From an uncultured Steroidobacter sp. (GTDB taxonomy: Bacteria > Pseudomonadota > Gammaproteobacteria > Steroidobacterales > Steroidobacteraceae): 64,000 bases of DNA. Of the stretch, positions 1 to 7,792 are shown in pieces. The position numbers and the translations under genes were made by a program. Each line of letters begins with the position of its first letter. Within the stretch, counting starts at the first letter, position 1. Location of the stretch: the NCBI GenBank assembly GCA_937864115.1, contig CALMII010000025.1, positions 186,001-250,000 on the forward strand. Reading direction: 5' to 3'. The notes below the pieces were generated by a model. It was not told the origin of the DNA and did not search any database. It worked only from the letters and a program-made list of their open reading frames with translations.

Positions 1-2
1 AG

Positions 3-88
3 GAATGGCCGCAAAAAAGCGCAAAGGGCTCAAAGGTCGGAAATGTATTTCTTACCCTTGCGATTCTTGCGCCTTTTTGCGGCCATTC
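3..88. repeat. Intergenic inverted repeat, family A (copy 1)
   Basis: The arms gaatggccgcaaaaaagcgc (from 3) and gcctttttgcggccattc (to 88) are near-perfect inverted copies around a roughly 40-base centre. Related copies lie at 16404-16494 and 45731-45801. The transcript could fold into a long hairpin. It ends 33 bp before the response regulator start, so it forms the upstream boundary of that gene. Function is unknown. Confidence 0.75.
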
Positions 89-121
89 TCTTCTCTATTC
101 GGTCTCTGCGACGCATGACAC

Positions 122-859
122 ATGAATCTGCTGATCGTTGACGACGAAGCGCCGGCCCGCGACCGGTTGCGGCGGCTGCTCGAGGAAATCGGCGACTACG
201 AGTCGATTGCCGAAGCCGGCAACGGCGAGGAAGCGCTCGCGTATTGCAGCGAGCAGCAGCCCGACATCGTGCTGCTGGACGTGCGCATGCCGGGCATCTC
301 CGGCATCGAAGTAGCGCGGCACATCGACACGCTGCAGGATCCGCCCGCGGTCATCTTCACCACCGCCTACGATCAGTACGCGGTCGAAGCCTTCGAAACC
401 GAAGCGGTCGGTTACCTGCTCAAGCCCGTTCGCAAGGAGAAGCTGGCGCATGCCTTGCGCCATGCCTCGCGCATCTCGCCGTCGCGACTCGTCAAGGTCG
501 CGCAATCGGCGCGGCTCGAGCACCGGCGCGACCAGATCTGTGCGCGGCTCGGCGATCAGCTGAAGCTGATTCCCGTCGCCGACATCTATTACTTCCTCGC
601 CGATCAGAAGTACGTGACCGTGCGCCACAAGGGCGGCGAGAGCCTGATCGACGAATCATTGAAAGCGCTGGCGGAAGAATTCGCGACCGACTTCGTGCGC
701 ATCCATCGCAACGCACTGGTCGCAGAGAAACAGATCTCGGCCGTCGAGCGCACCGAGGAAGGCAAGTACAACGTGCGCGTCAGGGAGTGCGGCGATGTGC
801 TGGAAGTCAGCCGGCGGCACGCGTCCGAACTGTTACGCCGTATCCGTGGGGAATCCTGA
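122..859 (+). CDS. algR: LytTR-family response regulator, AlgR-like
   Basis: A two-component response regulator that would bind DNA after phosphorylation by a partner histidine kinase. The N-terminal receiver domain (residues 1-120) shows the acidic pair D7/D8, phospho-acceptor D53 in LLDVRMPG, T80 and K101 in LLKPV. Residues about 140-240 form a LytTR DNA-binding domain (DIYYFLADQKYVTV, FVRIHRNALV). The length of 245 aa matches AlgR of Pseudomonas. In Pseudomonas algR follows the kinase gene algZ and precedes hemC. Here the kinase, if present, lies outside the window, and hemC is 2.6 kb downstream behind other genes. The orthology call is good. The regulon here cannot be read from sequence. 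Confidence 0.82.
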   Translation: MNLLIVDDEAPARDRLRRLLEEIGDYESIAEAGNGEEALAYCSEQQPDIVLLDVRMPGISGIEVARHIDTLQDPPAVIFTTAYDQYAVEAFETEAVGYLLKPVRKEKLAHALRHASRISPSRLVKVAQSARLEHRRDQICARLGDQLKLIPVADIYYFLADQKYVTVRHKGGESLIDESLKALAEEFATDFVRIHRNALVAEKQISAVERTEEGKYNVRVRECGDVLEVSRRHASELLRRIRGES

Positions 860-865
860 AGAATC

Positions 866-1057
866 GGAGTTTCACACGGAGATCACGGAGGCCACGGAGG
901 TCGGAAGAAGAGGATTTTCCACGGGGGACACGGGGAACACGGGGTCTCGGAACAGAAAATCTCTTCTTGTCCCCGTGCTCCCCGTGTCCCCCGTGGAAAC
1001 TCCTCCTTCTTCTTTGCCTTGAACTCCGTGGTCTCCGTGATCTCCGTGTGAAACTCC
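866..1057. repeat. Nested double inverted repeat, acgg-rich (family B)
   Basis: Outer arms at 866-899 and 1024-1057 are inverted copies built from the repeated word cacggag. Inner arms at 916-944 and 971-999 are inverted copies built from cacgggg. The whole gap between the response regulator and the convergent yqjK-like gene is this nested palindrome. It would form one long, imperfect cruciform or a bidirectional transcript hairpin. There is no poly-U tract, so it is not a classical terminator. No coding potential is evident. Confidence 0.8.
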
Positions 1058-1068
1058 AACTCTTCTCT

Positions 1069-1353
1069 TCAGCGCAACAACCGGAAGAGCCGCTGGCCCG
1101 CAGTGACGAACACCGCGCTGCGGCCGGCCCAGCGCAGCAGGCGGCGCGGACCGACGAGCGCCAGCAGCGCCATGCCGCCGCCGAGCAGCAGGGGACGCGT
1201 TGCGTAGCGGCGGACGAGGTTGATGCCGCGGTCCACCGATCCCAGTCGCGATTCGACGTTGTCGACGATGTGCGCGAGTTCCTCGCGCTGCAGGGCGCAG
1301 TGCGCGCGCAGCGCGGTGCGTCGCTGGCTCAGCGTGAGGGTGCGTTCGCTCAC
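1069..1353 (-). CDS. yqjK: Small YqjK-like protein
   Basis: A 94-residue basic protein. Residues about 1-45 are helical and charged, with LSQRRTALRAHCALQREELA. A weak hydrophobic stretch follows at about 55-68 (LLLGGGMALLALVG), then a basic tail. The assignment rests mainly on position: it overlaps the end of the yqjE-like gene by 4 bp and follows an ElaB/YqjD-like gene, the same order as yqjD-yqjE-yqjK in enterobacteria. Function is unknown. The enterobacterial cluster encodes inner-membrane proteins, some reported to associate with ribosomes. The sequence alone is too short and divergent for a strong call. Confidence 0.6.
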   Translation of the reverse strand: MSERTLTLSQRRTALRAHCALQREELAHIVDNVESRLGSVDRGINLVRRYATRPLLLGGGMALLALVGPRRLLRWAGRSAVFVTAGQRLFRLLR

Positions 1354-1754
1354 AGGCGTGCCCGCAGCTGATCGCGGTCCTTGGCCAGTTCCGCGAGCGT
1401 CGCATCCAGCATCGGCGGCTTCGCCTTGAGCCGGCGCATGAGCATGATGCCGCCGATCGCGGCGATCAGCAGGAAGGCGCCGGTCATGAGGAGGGCCGCG
1501 AGAATCCGGTGCGTGTCCCAGAACGCGAAGATGATGGTCAGCGCGCCGAGGAACAGCGCCATCATCGCGGCGAACAACGCGATGAACGACCAGATCAGCA
1601 GCTGCGCGACTTCCTGGACTTCTTCCTGGATCTCGGTCGTCAGCAGCTGCAGACGCGTGTGCGCGATCGCGACCAGCGTGGCAACGAAGTTGCTCAGGGA
1701 CTGGAACAGTCCCGTGACCGGGGCCGGATCGCGATCGTGCGGAGCGTCATCCAT
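1350..1754 (-). CDS. yqjE: YqjE / phage-holin-superfamily membrane protein (DUF1469)
   Basis: A 134-residue inner-membrane protein with two strong membrane segments at about 52-74 (LLIWSFIALFAAMMALFLGAL) and 83-105. An amphipathic N-terminal helix precedes them (TRLQLLTTEIQEEVQEV), and the C-terminal tail is charged and cytoplasmic. This is the DUF1469/YqjE pattern. Databases often label the family a phage holin superfamily, but nothing here suggests a prophage. Its stop overlaps the downstream yqjK-like start by 4 bp, and the elaB-like gene ends 27 bp upstream, so the three are probably co-transcribed. Cellular role unknown. Confidence 0.75.
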   Translation of the reverse strand: MDDAPHDRDPAPVTGLFQSLSNFVATLVAIAHTRLQLLTTEIQEEVQEVAQLLIWSFIALFAAMMALFLGALTIIFAFWDTHRILAALLMTGAFLLIAAIGGIMLMRRLKAKPPMLDATLAELAKDRDQLRARL

Positions 1755-1781
1755 GCGTGCGGCGTCCCGTCAGAACCATCT

Positions 1782-2087
1782 TCATCGACGGCTGATCAGG
1801 ATGCCGAGCACCAGGCCGATGCCCGCGGCAATGCCCACCGACTGCCAGGGGTTGTCGCGAACGTATTCTTCGGTGGCATCCGCCAGCTCGCGCGCGCGAC
1901 GCAACGCCTCCTCTTCGACTTCGGAGAGGCGTACCCGCGCCTGACGAAGCGATTCCTCGGCACGGGCGCGTACTTCCTGGATCTTCTCGCCGGTCTGGGC
2001 CGAGGTCGCGCGCAGCAGGGCTTCGGCGTCATTCATGACGGTCTTCAGGTCTTCGACCAATCGATCTGTAGTGACTTCGCTGCTCAT
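1782..2087 (-). CDS. ElaB/YqjD-like DUF883 membrane-anchored protein
   Basis: A 101-residue protein with a long N-terminal amphipathic coiled helix (residues about 5-75, many Glu/Arg/Lys), then YVRDNPWQSVGIAAGIGLVLGILISRR, the C-terminal glycine-rich membrane anchor ending in Arg-Arg that is typical of the DUF883 family. E. coli YqjD and ElaB are reported to tether to the inner membrane and bind ribosomes in stationary phase; applying that here is inference. The ATG at 2087 was chosen because GAGG precedes it closely and the family starts here. Longer in-frame extensions upstream have no domain support. First gene of the minus-strand trio. Confidence 0.8.
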   Translation of the reverse strand: MSSEVTTDRLVEDLKTVMNDAEALLRATSAQTGEKIQEVRARAEESLRQARVRLSEVEEEALRRARELADATEEYVRDNPWQSVGIAAGIGLVLGILISRR

Positions 2088-2328
2088 TGTGGATCCTCGG
2101 CTCCGTTTCCTGGTTCGTGACACCCGGCTCGATCGGCCACGCCCCTGGGTGTGTGAGCGGCCCGACCTGGTGACTGGCCTCGATGGCATGGCATGGTATT
2201 CCGCGGCTGTAAAACTCAGCAACCCGGGAGAAGGCATCAAAGGTCCACGATTAACTCGGTAGTTGCCGCAGTGTTAGCATGGCCGCGCCCGCCGTTCTTC
2301 AAGTCATCCCCTGGCCGGAGTATCCCCA

Positions 2329-3501
2329 ATGGAGTTGTCGCACGAGGCGAACGACCGCGACCGCTTCTATCGACGCACCTTCGTGCTCGTCACCTGCGTG
2401 GTGCTGGCGCTCGCGCTGTTCAGGATCCTCACACCGTTCCTCGGCCCGATGCTGTGGGCGGCGTTCCTGGCATTCCTGCTGTATCCATTGCACCTGCGGC
2501 TGACACGGCTGCTGCGCAACCGCCCGCAGGCCTCGGCGCTGCTGCTCACCTTCGCCGTGCTGATCCTGTTCCTCGGTCCGTTGGGCGCCATGGCCGCCGC
2601 CTTTGCGGCGCAGGTGGGCGACCTGGTCAGACACGGACAGGAGCTGCTCGCGAATCGGACTTCCTCCAACGGCTTCGACCTCGCGAGTGTTCCCTGGCCC
2701 TGGGCGCAGGACCTGCTCGCCCGGCTCGAATCCCTGTTCGACATCGATGCCACGCAGATCGGCAACTGGCTGCGGCAGGGCGCGAACGAGGTGCTGCACT
2801 GGCTGGCGTCCATGGGCGGGCGCGTATTCCTCGGCGCCATCGGCACCGTGGTCGGCTTCGTGCTGATGCTGTTCCTGCTGTTCTTTTTCGTCCGCGACGG
2901 CCGCGACTTCCTCGCCACCGCACGCGAACTGATTCCGATGGAGGAAGAACAGAAGTCGCGCCTGTTCGATCACCTCGCCGCGGTGACGCGGGCGATGGTG
3001 CTCGGCACGGGACTGACGGCGCTGATCCAGGGCACGCTCGTCGGCATCGCCTTCCTCATCGTCGGCCTGCCCTCGCCGCTGGTGTTCGCGGTCATCGCGG
3101 TGCTCGCCTCGCTGCTGCCTTTCGGCGGTACGGCGCTGGTATGGGTGCCTGCAGCGCTCGTGCTCGCAGCGCAGGGACGCTGGGGCGCGACGATCTTCAT
3201 GGTGATCTGGGGCGCACTGCTGGTCTCGCTGGTCGACAACGTCGTGCGGCCGATGCTGGTCTCGGGCCGCGCGAATGTCGGCACGCTCACCGTGTTCATC
3301 GGCGTACTCGGCGGCCTCGCCGCGTTCGGCGCGATCGGCCTGTTCCTCGGGCCCGTCGTGCTGGCGCTGATCATTGCGCTGCTGCGGCTGTTCGTCGAAG
3401 TGCGGCGGGCCGAAACCGTCGTCGTTGCGCCGGCGGTCGCGGCGCCCGTCGCTGCAGCGCCCACGGCACCGCAGCCGCCGTCCACGCCGAGCGCCGAATG
3501 A
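2329..3501 (+). CDS. AI-2E family transporter (PerM/YdiK-like permease)
   Basis: A 390-residue polytopic membrane protein of the AI-2E/UPF0118 family. Membrane pairs lie at about 15-60 and 65-90, a soluble loop at 95-150, a strong segment at about 165-187 (VGFVLMLFLLFFFVRDG), and a C-terminal block of hydrophobic helices at about 220-355 with the family-typical GLPSPLVFAVIAVLASLLPFG region. The last 25 residues are Ala/Pro-rich and probably disordered. Family members include an autoinducer-2 exporter and Na+/H+ antiporters, so the substrate is not predictable. GGAG precedes the ATG. The stop overlaps the hemC start (ATGA), so it is probably the first gene of the hem operon. Confidence 0.82.
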   Translation: MELSHEANDRDRFYRRTFVLVTCVVLALALFRILTPFLGPMLWAAFLAFLLYPLHLRLTRLLRNRPQASALLLTFAVLILFLGPLGAMAAAFAAQVGDLVRHGQELLANRTSSNGFDLASVPWPWAQDLLARLESLFDIDATQIGNWLRQGANEVLHWLASMGGRVFLGAIGTVVGFVLMLFLLFFFVRDGRDFLATARELIPMEEEQKSRLFDHLAAVTRAMVLGTGLTALIQGTLVGIAFLIVGLPSPLVFAVIAVLASLLPFGGTALVWVPAALVLAAQGRWGATIFMVIWGALLVSLVDNVVRPMLVSGRANVGTLTVFIGVLGGLAAFGAIGLFLGPVVLALIIALLRLFVEVRRAETVVVAPAVAAPVAAAPTAPQPPSTPSAE

Positions 3502-4442
3502 ACGATCCCCTGCGCATCGCCACGCGCGAAAGCCGGCTGGCCCTGTGGCAAGCCGAACATGTCGCCGCACTATTGCGCGAGCGTCATCCCGAGGTGCCGG
3601 TCGTACTGGTGCCGATGACCACGCAGGGCGATCGCGTACTCGATCGTCCGCTGGCGCAGGTCGGCGGCAAAGGACTCTTCATCAAGGAACTGGAACTGGC
3701 CATCGCCGAGGACCGCGCCGACATCGCCGTGCACTCGATGAAGGACGTGCCGAGCGAACTGCCGCCCGGCATGACGCTGTCGGCGATGCTCGCCCGCGCC
3801 GATGCGCGCGATGCGTTCGTGTCGCAGCGCTTTGCGGATTGCGCGTCGTTGCCGCACGGTGCGCGCGTCGGGACCTCCAGCCTGCGACGCCAGTGCCAGC
3901 TCAAGGCGCTGCGACCCGATCTGGAAATCCTGCCGCTGCGCGGCAATGTCGACACGCGCCTGCGCAAGCTCGACGAAGGCCACTACGACGCCATCATCCT
4001 CGCCGCCGCCGGCCTGACGCGGCTCGGCTATACGCAGCGCATCCGCCAGTACATCGATTTCGAACATTCGCTGCCCGCGGTCGGCCAGGGCATCGTCGGC
4101 ATCGAATGCCGCATCGACGATGAACGCAGCGTGCGGCTCACGGGCGTTCTCGACGATCCCGTCTCGCGCCGGTGCTGCGAAGCGGAGCGCGCCTTCGCGC
4201 TGCGCTTGCAGGGCAGCTGCCAGTCGCCGATCGCCGGCTACGCGGAGCTGCAGGGCAATACAGTGACGCTGCGCGGTGTCGTCGGTTCGGAAGACGGCCG
4301 CACGATCTATCGCGGCAGCCGCAAGGGCACGTCGCCGCAGGCCGTCGGCGTGGAACTCGCCGATCAGTTGCTGGGCGCCGGCGCCGATGCGCTGCTCTTG
4401 CAGCAGCGTGCACAGCAGGCAGCCCACGGAGCGACGCCTTGA
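3498..4442 (+). CDS. hemC: Hydroxymethylbilane synthase (porphobilinogen deaminase)
   Basis: Condenses four porphobilinogen molecules to hydroxymethylbilane in heme synthesis, in the cytosol. 314 aa, normal length. Visible landmarks are IATRESRLALWQA at 7-19, VGGKGLFIKELE at 55-66, HSMKDVPSELP at 79-89 with catalytic D83, GTSSLRRQ at 125-132, LRGNVDTRLRKL at 147-158, and the dipyrromethane-cofactor cysteine C241 in GSCQSPIAGYAE. The ATG overlaps the stop of the upstream permease gene. hemD follows with another overlap, which supports a translationally coupled hemCDXY operon. Confidence 0.97.
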   Translation: MNDPLRIATRESRLALWQAEHVAALLRERHPEVPVVLVPMTTQGDRVLDRPLAQVGGKGLFIKELELAIAEDRADIAVHSMKDVPSELPPGMTLSAMLARADARDAFVSQRFADCASLPHGARVGTSSLRRQCQLKALRPDLEILPLRGNVDTRLRKLDEGHYDAIILAAAGLTRLGYTQRIRQYIDFEHSLPAVGQGIVGIECRIDDERSVRLTGVLDDPVSRRCCEAERAFALRLQGSCQSPIAGYAELQGNTVTLRGVVGSEDGRTIYRGSRKGTSPQAVGVELADQLLGAGADALLLQQRAQQAAHGATP

Positions 4443-5212
4443 TTCCCTTCGTCATCCCGCCACTCACCGGCCTGTCCGTGCTCGTGACGCGGCCGCTGCC
4501 GCAAGCCGACGCTCTGGCAACGACCCTGCGCACGAAGGGCGCCGAGGCCGTCGTTCTGCCGGCCATCGAGATCCGCCCGCGGGTCACGGCGCAAACGGGC
4601 GAATACGATCTGGTGGTCTTCGTCAGCGTCAACGCGGTCGAACATGGCGCGCGCAGCATCGTGCGCTCGGCAACCACGCGGGTCGCTGCCATCGGCAAGG
4701 CGACTGCCGCGGCACTGACGGGCATCGAATGGCCTGTCCATGTCGTTCCCGACCGCGGCTTCACCAGCGAATCGCTGCTCGCGCATCCGGATCTCGCGAT
4801 CCAGGCCGGCGCGCGCGTGCTGATCGTGCGCGGCAGCGGCGGACGCGACGTGCTGCAGCAGACTTTCGTGGCTCAAGGCCTGTCCGTCGATCTGCTCGAC
4901 GCCTACGAGCGCATCCTGCCGCAGATCGATGCAGCGCATCGCGATCGGCTCGAAGCAGACTGGACGGCGGGCGAGATCCAGGTCGCCACTGCGACCAGCG
5001 TGGAAACACTGTCCAATCTGCTCGCATTGCTCGGCACAGCGGGCCGCGAATGCCTGCTGCGCGCACCGCTCATCGTGCCGAGCCCGCGGGTTCGCGAAGC
5101 CGCGCAACAGCTGGGATTGCGCGGCGAATGCGTGGTCGCCGGTGGCGCCGACGACGCATCCATCCTCGGTGCGCTGGCGTACTGGCACGCGCGCGCACGC
5201 GCCGCGGCCTGA
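4439..5212 (+). CDS. hemD: Uroporphyrinogen-III synthase
   Basis: Cyclises hydroxymethylbilane to uroporphyrinogen III. 257 aa with the two-lobe HemD fold: LSVLVTRPLPQADALA near the N-terminus, VFVSVNAVEHGA, AIGKATAAAL, ARVLIVRGSGGRDVL, and the C-terminal IVPSPRVREAAQQLG. No ATG is available at a sensible place. TTG at 4439 is proposed because GGAG lies 7-8 bases upstream, it overlaps the hemC stop (TTGA), and it puts the first strand at the usual distance from the N-terminus. The sequence is poorly conserved, as is normal for HemD, but position and motifs make the call firm. The start is less certain. Confidence 0.92.
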   Translation: MIPFVIPPLTGLSVLVTRPLPQADALATTLRTKGAEAVVLPAIEIRPRVTAQTGEYDLVVFVSVNAVEHGARSIVRSATTRVAAIGKATAAALTGIEWPVHVVPDRGFTSESLLAHPDLAIQAGARVLIVRGSGGRDVLQQTFVAQGLSVDLLDAYERILPQIDAAHRDRLEADWTAGEIQVATATSVETLSNLLALLGTAGRECLLRAPLIVPSPRVREAAQQLGLRGECVVAGGADDASILGALAYWHARARAAA

Positions 5213-5295
5213 GTCATCCCTGTCCGCACACCGCATTTGGCGGGTGCGGAACGGACTGCCATACTTGCCGCGCTTCGCCCGCCGCTCGATGTGTC

Positions 5296-6348
5296 ATGGC
5301 CGATACGCATCCCGACAGCATTCCCCCGCTCCCGACCTCGCCCGTCGTTCATCGACGCGCGCACACCTATAGTCGACTGACGACGGCCATTGCCGTCCTG
5401 GCGCTGGCCACCGGCGCGTATGCGTTGTGGCGTCTCGACAGCACCCGCGACCGCGTCGACCAGCTCACGCAGCAACTGACGCAGGCGAGCACGCAGCGCG
5501 ACGTGCTGCAGTCGGAGATCCGCACCCTCACCGAACGCGAACAGACGGCGCGGCAGTCGCTGGAGCAGCGGCTGGATGCATTGAAGGAAGCGCCGCGGCA
5601 ACTGCAGGAATTCGCATCCGCGCTCGAAGAACTGCAGGGTCGCGCCGAAGGTCCGGAACGCGCCTGGTCGCGCGCCGAAGCGATGTTCCTGATGCAGCTC
5701 GCGCAGCAGCGCCTCGCGCTCGATCGCGACATCGACACCGCGATCGCCGCACTCGAAGCGGCGGATTCCCGATTGGCATCGTTGCGCGATCCCGCAGTCG
5801 CCACCGTGCGCCAGCAGCTCGCACGCGAGATCCAGGCGCTGCGCGCTGCCGTGCGTCCGGATCTGGCCGGCATCATGGCGCGCCTCGCCAATGCCGAGGA
5901 ACAGGCTGCGAACGCGGCGGTGCTCGGCATCATCGCCATCGAACGCACCACGCCACTGACGCAATTGCCCGAAGGCGTGTTCGCGCGCGCCTGGGCGGTC
6001 GCGCGCAATGCCGTCGCCGGTCTCGTGACCGTGCGCAAGATCGACTCGCGCGGCGGCAACGTCGTGACGCTCGAGGAGCAGGCGCTGCGGCGCCAGCATC
6101 TGCAGCTGCTGCTGTATTCGGCGCGCGCGGCCGTGGTACGTCACGACAGCACCGCCTATCGCAGCGCGCTCGCCGGCGCACGGCAGTGGCTCGGCGAATT
6201 CTTCGATCTCACCGATCCGCAGGCCGCGGCGCTGGCGCGCGAAGTCCAGGCGCTCGAACCCGTCAACATCGATCCGCCGCTGCCCGACGTCACGAAGTCG
6301 TCGCAGACGCTGCAGCGGCTGATGCCGGCGCGGCGCGGTCCCGAATGA
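5296..6348 (+). CDS. hemX: HemX-like membrane protein (uroporphyrinogen-III C-methyltransferase annotation)
   Basis: 350 aa. A Pro-rich cytoplasmic N-terminus of about 25 residues, one membrane segment at about 31-47 (AIAVLALATGAYALW), then a long coiled coil (residues 50-125), then a helical HemX domain with MFLMQLAQQRLALDRD and FARAWAVARNAVAGLVTVRK. Despite its common database label, the family lacks methyltransferase motifs; its role beside HemY is unclear. The stop overlaps the hemY start by 4 bp, and the 83 bp gap after hemD holds no obvious terminator, so it belongs to the hem operon. Confidence 0.88.
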   Translation: MADTHPDSIPPLPTSPVVHRRAHTYSRLTTAIAVLALATGAYALWRLDSTRDRVDQLTQQLTQASTQRDVLQSEIRTLTEREQTARQSLEQRLDALKEAPRQLQEFASALEELQGRAEGPERAWSRAEAMFLMQLAQQRLALDRDIDTAIAALEAADSRLASLRDPAVATVRQQLAREIQALRAAVRPDLAGIMARLANAEEQAANAAVLGIIAIERTTPLTQLPEGVFARAWAVARNAVAGLVTVRKIDSRGGNVVTLEEQALRRQHLQLLLYSARAAVVRHDSTAYRSALAGARQWLGEFFDLTDPQAAALAREVQALEPVNIDPPLPDVTKSSQTLQRLMPARRGPE

Positions 6349-7586
6349 AGACCGGGCTGTACATCGCGGCGGCCCTGATCGGCGGCGCGCTGTTCGCGCA
6401 CCTGCTGCTCGCCGATCCGGGCTATGTCGCCATCCGTTTCGCCGGCCGTCTCATCGAGATGTCGGCGATCACGTTCGCGCTGCTGGTCGTCGGCGCGTAC
6501 TTCCTCGTGCGCTGGATCCTCAAGCTGCTTCATGCGCGCCAGCTATGGCGCGAAGCGCAGCTGCAACGCCGCCAGGATCGCGCCCGGCGCAGTCTTGCGC
6601 GCGGCCTGCTGGAAATGTCGGAAGGCGAATGGCTGGCGTCGGAACAGACGCTTACGGGCTCGGCTCACGAGGCGGAGTCGCCCGCGGCTCATTACCTGGT
6701 CGCCGCGCGTGCCGCCGATCTGCAGGGCGCCACGCAACGCCGCGATGAACTGATCGCCAAGGCGCTGGAAGTCTCCGGCGACAAGCGCGCGCCCGCGCTG
6801 ATCATGCAGGCGGAGATGCACCTCAAGCACAAGCAACTCCAGGCCGCGCTGGAGGCGCTGAATCAGCTCGCCGCCAGCGGCGAGAACAACACGCGCGCCA
6901 TGATCCTGACGGCGCGCATCCTGCGACAGACGGGCGACTGGGAAAAACTGCAGGAACTGGAACCGCGCCTGCGCGCGACACGCGGCATCACCACGGCGTT
7001 CATCGACGAGACCGTGGCGCAGATCTATCTGGATCGCCTGCAGGCGGCCGCCAGGAGCGACGATGAAAAGGCGCTGGCACAGACATGGAAGGAGCTGCCC
7101 AGGACCCTCGCGCAGCGGCCCGAGATCGTCGTGGCCTATGCGCGTGCCGCCATGGCCTGCGATCAGGACGAACTCGCCGAAGCCGAGCTGCGCCGCTTCC
7201 TCGGCAAGCAGTGGGATGAGTCCGCCGTGCTGGTCTACGGCGAACTCGACAGCGACGAACCGCTGGTGACGCTGGAGCATGCCGAGCGCTGGCTGCCCGA
7301 ACACAGCGAGGATTCGGCGCTGCTGCTGACGTGCGCGCGGCAATCGATTCGAGCCGAGCTCTACGGCAAGGCACGCAGCTACCTGGAAACCAGCATCGCC
7401 ATCCGGCCGCGGCTCGAAGCCTGGCAGTTGCTGGCGACCCTGTTCGAACAACTGGGCGAACGCGATCGTGCCGTCAAGGCACTCAATGACGCGCTGACGC
7501 ACGCCGTGGGCCGCAAGGCGCCGCTGCCGAAGATCCGCGCGCGGCGCTGGCTCGACCGGCGGCAGAACGAGCGAAGAAAGAACTAG
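6345..7586 (+). CDS. hemY: HemY-like TPR membrane protein
   Basis: 413 aa, the gammaproteobacterial HemY (not the protoporphyrinogen oxidase of the same name). The N-terminus has two membrane segments at about 5-23 and 43-60 (ITFALLVVGAYFLVRWILKLL), followed by a conserved basic helix and an array of tetratricopeptide-like helices through residue 400 (for example SPAAHYLVAARAADLQG, AWQLLATLFEQLGERDRAVKALNDAL). The family is linked to late steps of protoheme synthesis by gene neighbourhood; its biochemical activity is unknown. The start overlaps the hemX stop (ATGA). Last gene of the operon, followed by a large palindrome. Confidence 0.9.
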   Translation: MKTGLYIAAALIGGALFAHLLLADPGYVAIRFAGRLIEMSAITFALLVVGAYFLVRWILKLLHARQLWREAQLQRRQDRARRSLARGLLEMSEGEWLASEQTLTGSAHEAESPAAHYLVAARAADLQGATQRRDELIAKALEVSGDKRAPALIMQAEMHLKHKQLQAALEALNQLAASGENNTRAMILTARILRQTGDWEKLQELEPRLRATRGITTAFIDETVAQIYLDRLQAAARSDDEKALAQTWKELPRTLAQRPEIVVAYARAAMACDQDELAEAELRRFLGKQWDESAVLVYGELDSDEPLVTLEHAERWLPEHSEDSALLLTCARQSIRAELYGKARSYLETSIAIRPRLEAWQLLATLFEQLGERDRAVKALNDALTHAVGRKAPLPKIRARRWLDRRQNERRKN

Positions 7587-7604
7587 CGATGCCGTTGGAT
7601 GATG

Positions 7605-7755
7605 CGTCCCTTCCTCCGCGCAGCGGGGAGGAGGCGCGCGAAGCGAGCCGGAGATCCCCCAGCGAGGGGAGAAGGACAGGATGCGGGGGTACTCACATCC
7701 GCATCATTGAACCGCCCCCTCCCCAGCCCTCCCCCGCTGTCGCGGAGGAGGGGGT
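7605..7755. repeat. Intergenic inverted repeat, family C (copy 1)
   Basis: Arms containing cttcctccgcgcagcgggga (from about 7610) and cccccgctgtcgcggaggag (to about 7750) are inverted copies about 150 bp apart end to end. The internal word gaaggacaggatg also appears, in opposite orientation, in the copy at 56834-56946. A shorter copy is at 42511-42551. It fills the gap between hemY and the reductase gene. Confidence 0.75.
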
Positions 7756-7792
7756 AGAGTGCCGCCACCTCGCCTATCCATCCTGCATCTGC

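Noticed and set aside
1350..1754. Phage holin suggesting a prophage
   Set aside because: Only the superfamily name suggests this; the gene belongs to the yqjDEK cluster and no phage genes are nearby.
2299..3570. Open frame of 423 codons antisense to the AI-2E transporter
   Set aside because: Translation is rich in Arg, Glu and His with no fold; the opposite strand gives a clean membrane protein.
5296..6348. HemX as uroporphyrinogen-III C-methyltransferase enzyme
   Set aside because: The name is common in databases, but the sequence has no SAM-binding methyltransferase motif; it is a coiled membrane protein.
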